Source of the DNA: CAZGVW01 sp964529265
GTDB lineage: Bacteria; Planctomycetota; Phycisphaerae; Phycisphaerales; UBA1924
NCBI GenBank assembly: GCA_964529265.1
Contig: CAZGVW010000019.1
Location: forward strand, 1 to 5,901
Length of the DNA: 5,901 nt
Reading direction: 5' to 3'
Shown: piece after piece, positions 5,530 through 5,901 of the stretch
Layout of the letters: each line of letters begins with the position of its first letter
Numbering within the stretch: the stretch's first letter is position 1
The notes under the pieces: model-generated
Database searches by the model: none
The model's input: the letters and a program-made list of their open reading frames with translations, nothing else
What the model was told of the DNA's origin: nothing
Position numbers and translations under genes: made by a program

Positions 5530-5901
5530 TCACCACGTCCCCGCATACTCGATGCTCTCGCCCTCCGCGTCGCGCTCCGCGAGTTCGTAGAGGCGCCTGG
5601 CGATCTGGCGGATGTGGAGCGCATCGTGCGCGGCCCAGTTGGCGAGCATCTGGGAGGCGGTGAGGGGGCCGGGCCTGGGCTTGTAGACATTCGACCAGTT
5701 CGGATCGCGCAGCGAGCGCAGCCACTTCACTGACTCCGCGCGCTCGCGCTCGAAGGCGCCCAGGAGGTCATCGAGCGGCGTCTCGTTGTGGCGGCGCTCG
5801 ATCACCGATTTCTCCGGGTCGAGGGGCGGCCATTTCTTCGACGGGTCTTCGAGGATCGACCTCAACCGCGATGGAAAATCCTCGCGCTCCTCATCCACGA
5901 G
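5530..5901 (-). CDS. DinB-superfamily protein, N terminus beyond the window edge
   Basis: Partial gene on the minus strand; 123 residues plus the TGA stop (5530-5532) are visible. The sequence has the DinB four-helix pattern: LVDEEREDFPSRL at the visible start, then ERRHNETPLDDLLGAFERER, SVKWLRSLRDPNW and finally NWAAHDALHIRQIARRLYEL. The HDALH pair (about residues 92 and 96 of the fragment) supplies two probable metal ligands. The third His typical of the family would lie in the missing first helix. A GTG at 5898 could be read as a start, but the preceding CTC keeps the frame open and the family is usually about 150-170 residues, so GTG is most likely an internal Val. DinB-like proteins include thiol-dependent transferases and many uncharacterised stress proteins, so no specific reaction can be given. 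The gene converges on the secreted-protein gene with three bases between the stops. Confidence 0.82.
   Translation of the reverse strand, partial: LVDEEREDFPSRLRSILEDPSKKWPPLDPEKSVIERRHNETPLDDLLGAFERERAESVKWLRSLRDPNWSNVYKPRPGPLTASQMLANWAAHDALHIRQIARRLYELAERDAEGESIEYAGTW

Noticed and set aside
5896..5898. GTG as the true start of the DinB-like gene
   Set aside because: The frame stays open to the window edge through a CTC codon, LVDEEREDF fits the interior of the DinB pattern, and the product would lack the first helix.

Overview
This 5.9 kb window is a compact piece of bacterial chromosome. By eye it is roughly two-thirds G+C. It holds seven protein genes, six on the + strand and one on the - strand, with no intergenic gap above about 125 bases. 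I see no RNA genes, CRISPR arrays, insertion sequences or phage genes. The organism is a high-GC bacterium. The GPGGQNVNK form of the release-factor loop and the absence of Shine-Dalgarno sequences at several starts would fit Planctomycetota (for example Phycisphaerae-like), but this is a low-confidence guess made without any database search.

Region 1 (27-2283): peptide chain release factor 1 (prfA) is followed 40 bases later by a solitary D12-class DNA adenine methyltransferase of the KYLGSKR/DLFSGT/DPPY type. Many bacteria keep prmC, the methyltransferase that modifies release factor, directly after prfA. Here a different methyltransferase occupies that place, and no restriction endonuclease gene lies beside it.

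Region 2 (2284-3973): a 124-base spacer carries an 8-bp direct repeat with an 11-bp period and a good ribosome binding site. It leads into a two-gene unit. The first gene is an exported or lipoprotein-type DNA/RNA non-specific endonuclease (DRGH, EndoG/Serratia nuclease family). Nine bases later comes a trypsin-fold peptidase of the Nal1-like kind, with His, Asp candidates and Ser present, but with Arg in place of the usual Gly before the Asp-Ser-Gly. Nuclease plus protease is the most system-like arrangement in the window.

Region 3 (3974-5526): two unrecognised genes continue on the same strand. One encodes a predicted four-helix membrane protein with a cytoplasmic N-terminal domain. The other encodes a secreted protein that looks like a tandem duplication of a roughly 110-residue domain starting with a Trp...Asp motif. 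Both may be co-transcribed with the nuclease-protease pair, although a weak promoter-like sequence sits in front of the membrane gene.

Region 4 (5530-5901, - strand): the 3' part of a DinB-superfamily protein runs off the right edge and converges on the secreted-protein gene with only three bases between the stop codons.

Base usage changes between regions 1 and 2. prfA and the methyltransferase strongly prefer C at the third codon position (CTC, GCC). From about 2.47 kb the co-oriented genes use G about as often (CTG, GCG). This may mark a different history or an old junction near the start of the nuclease gene.
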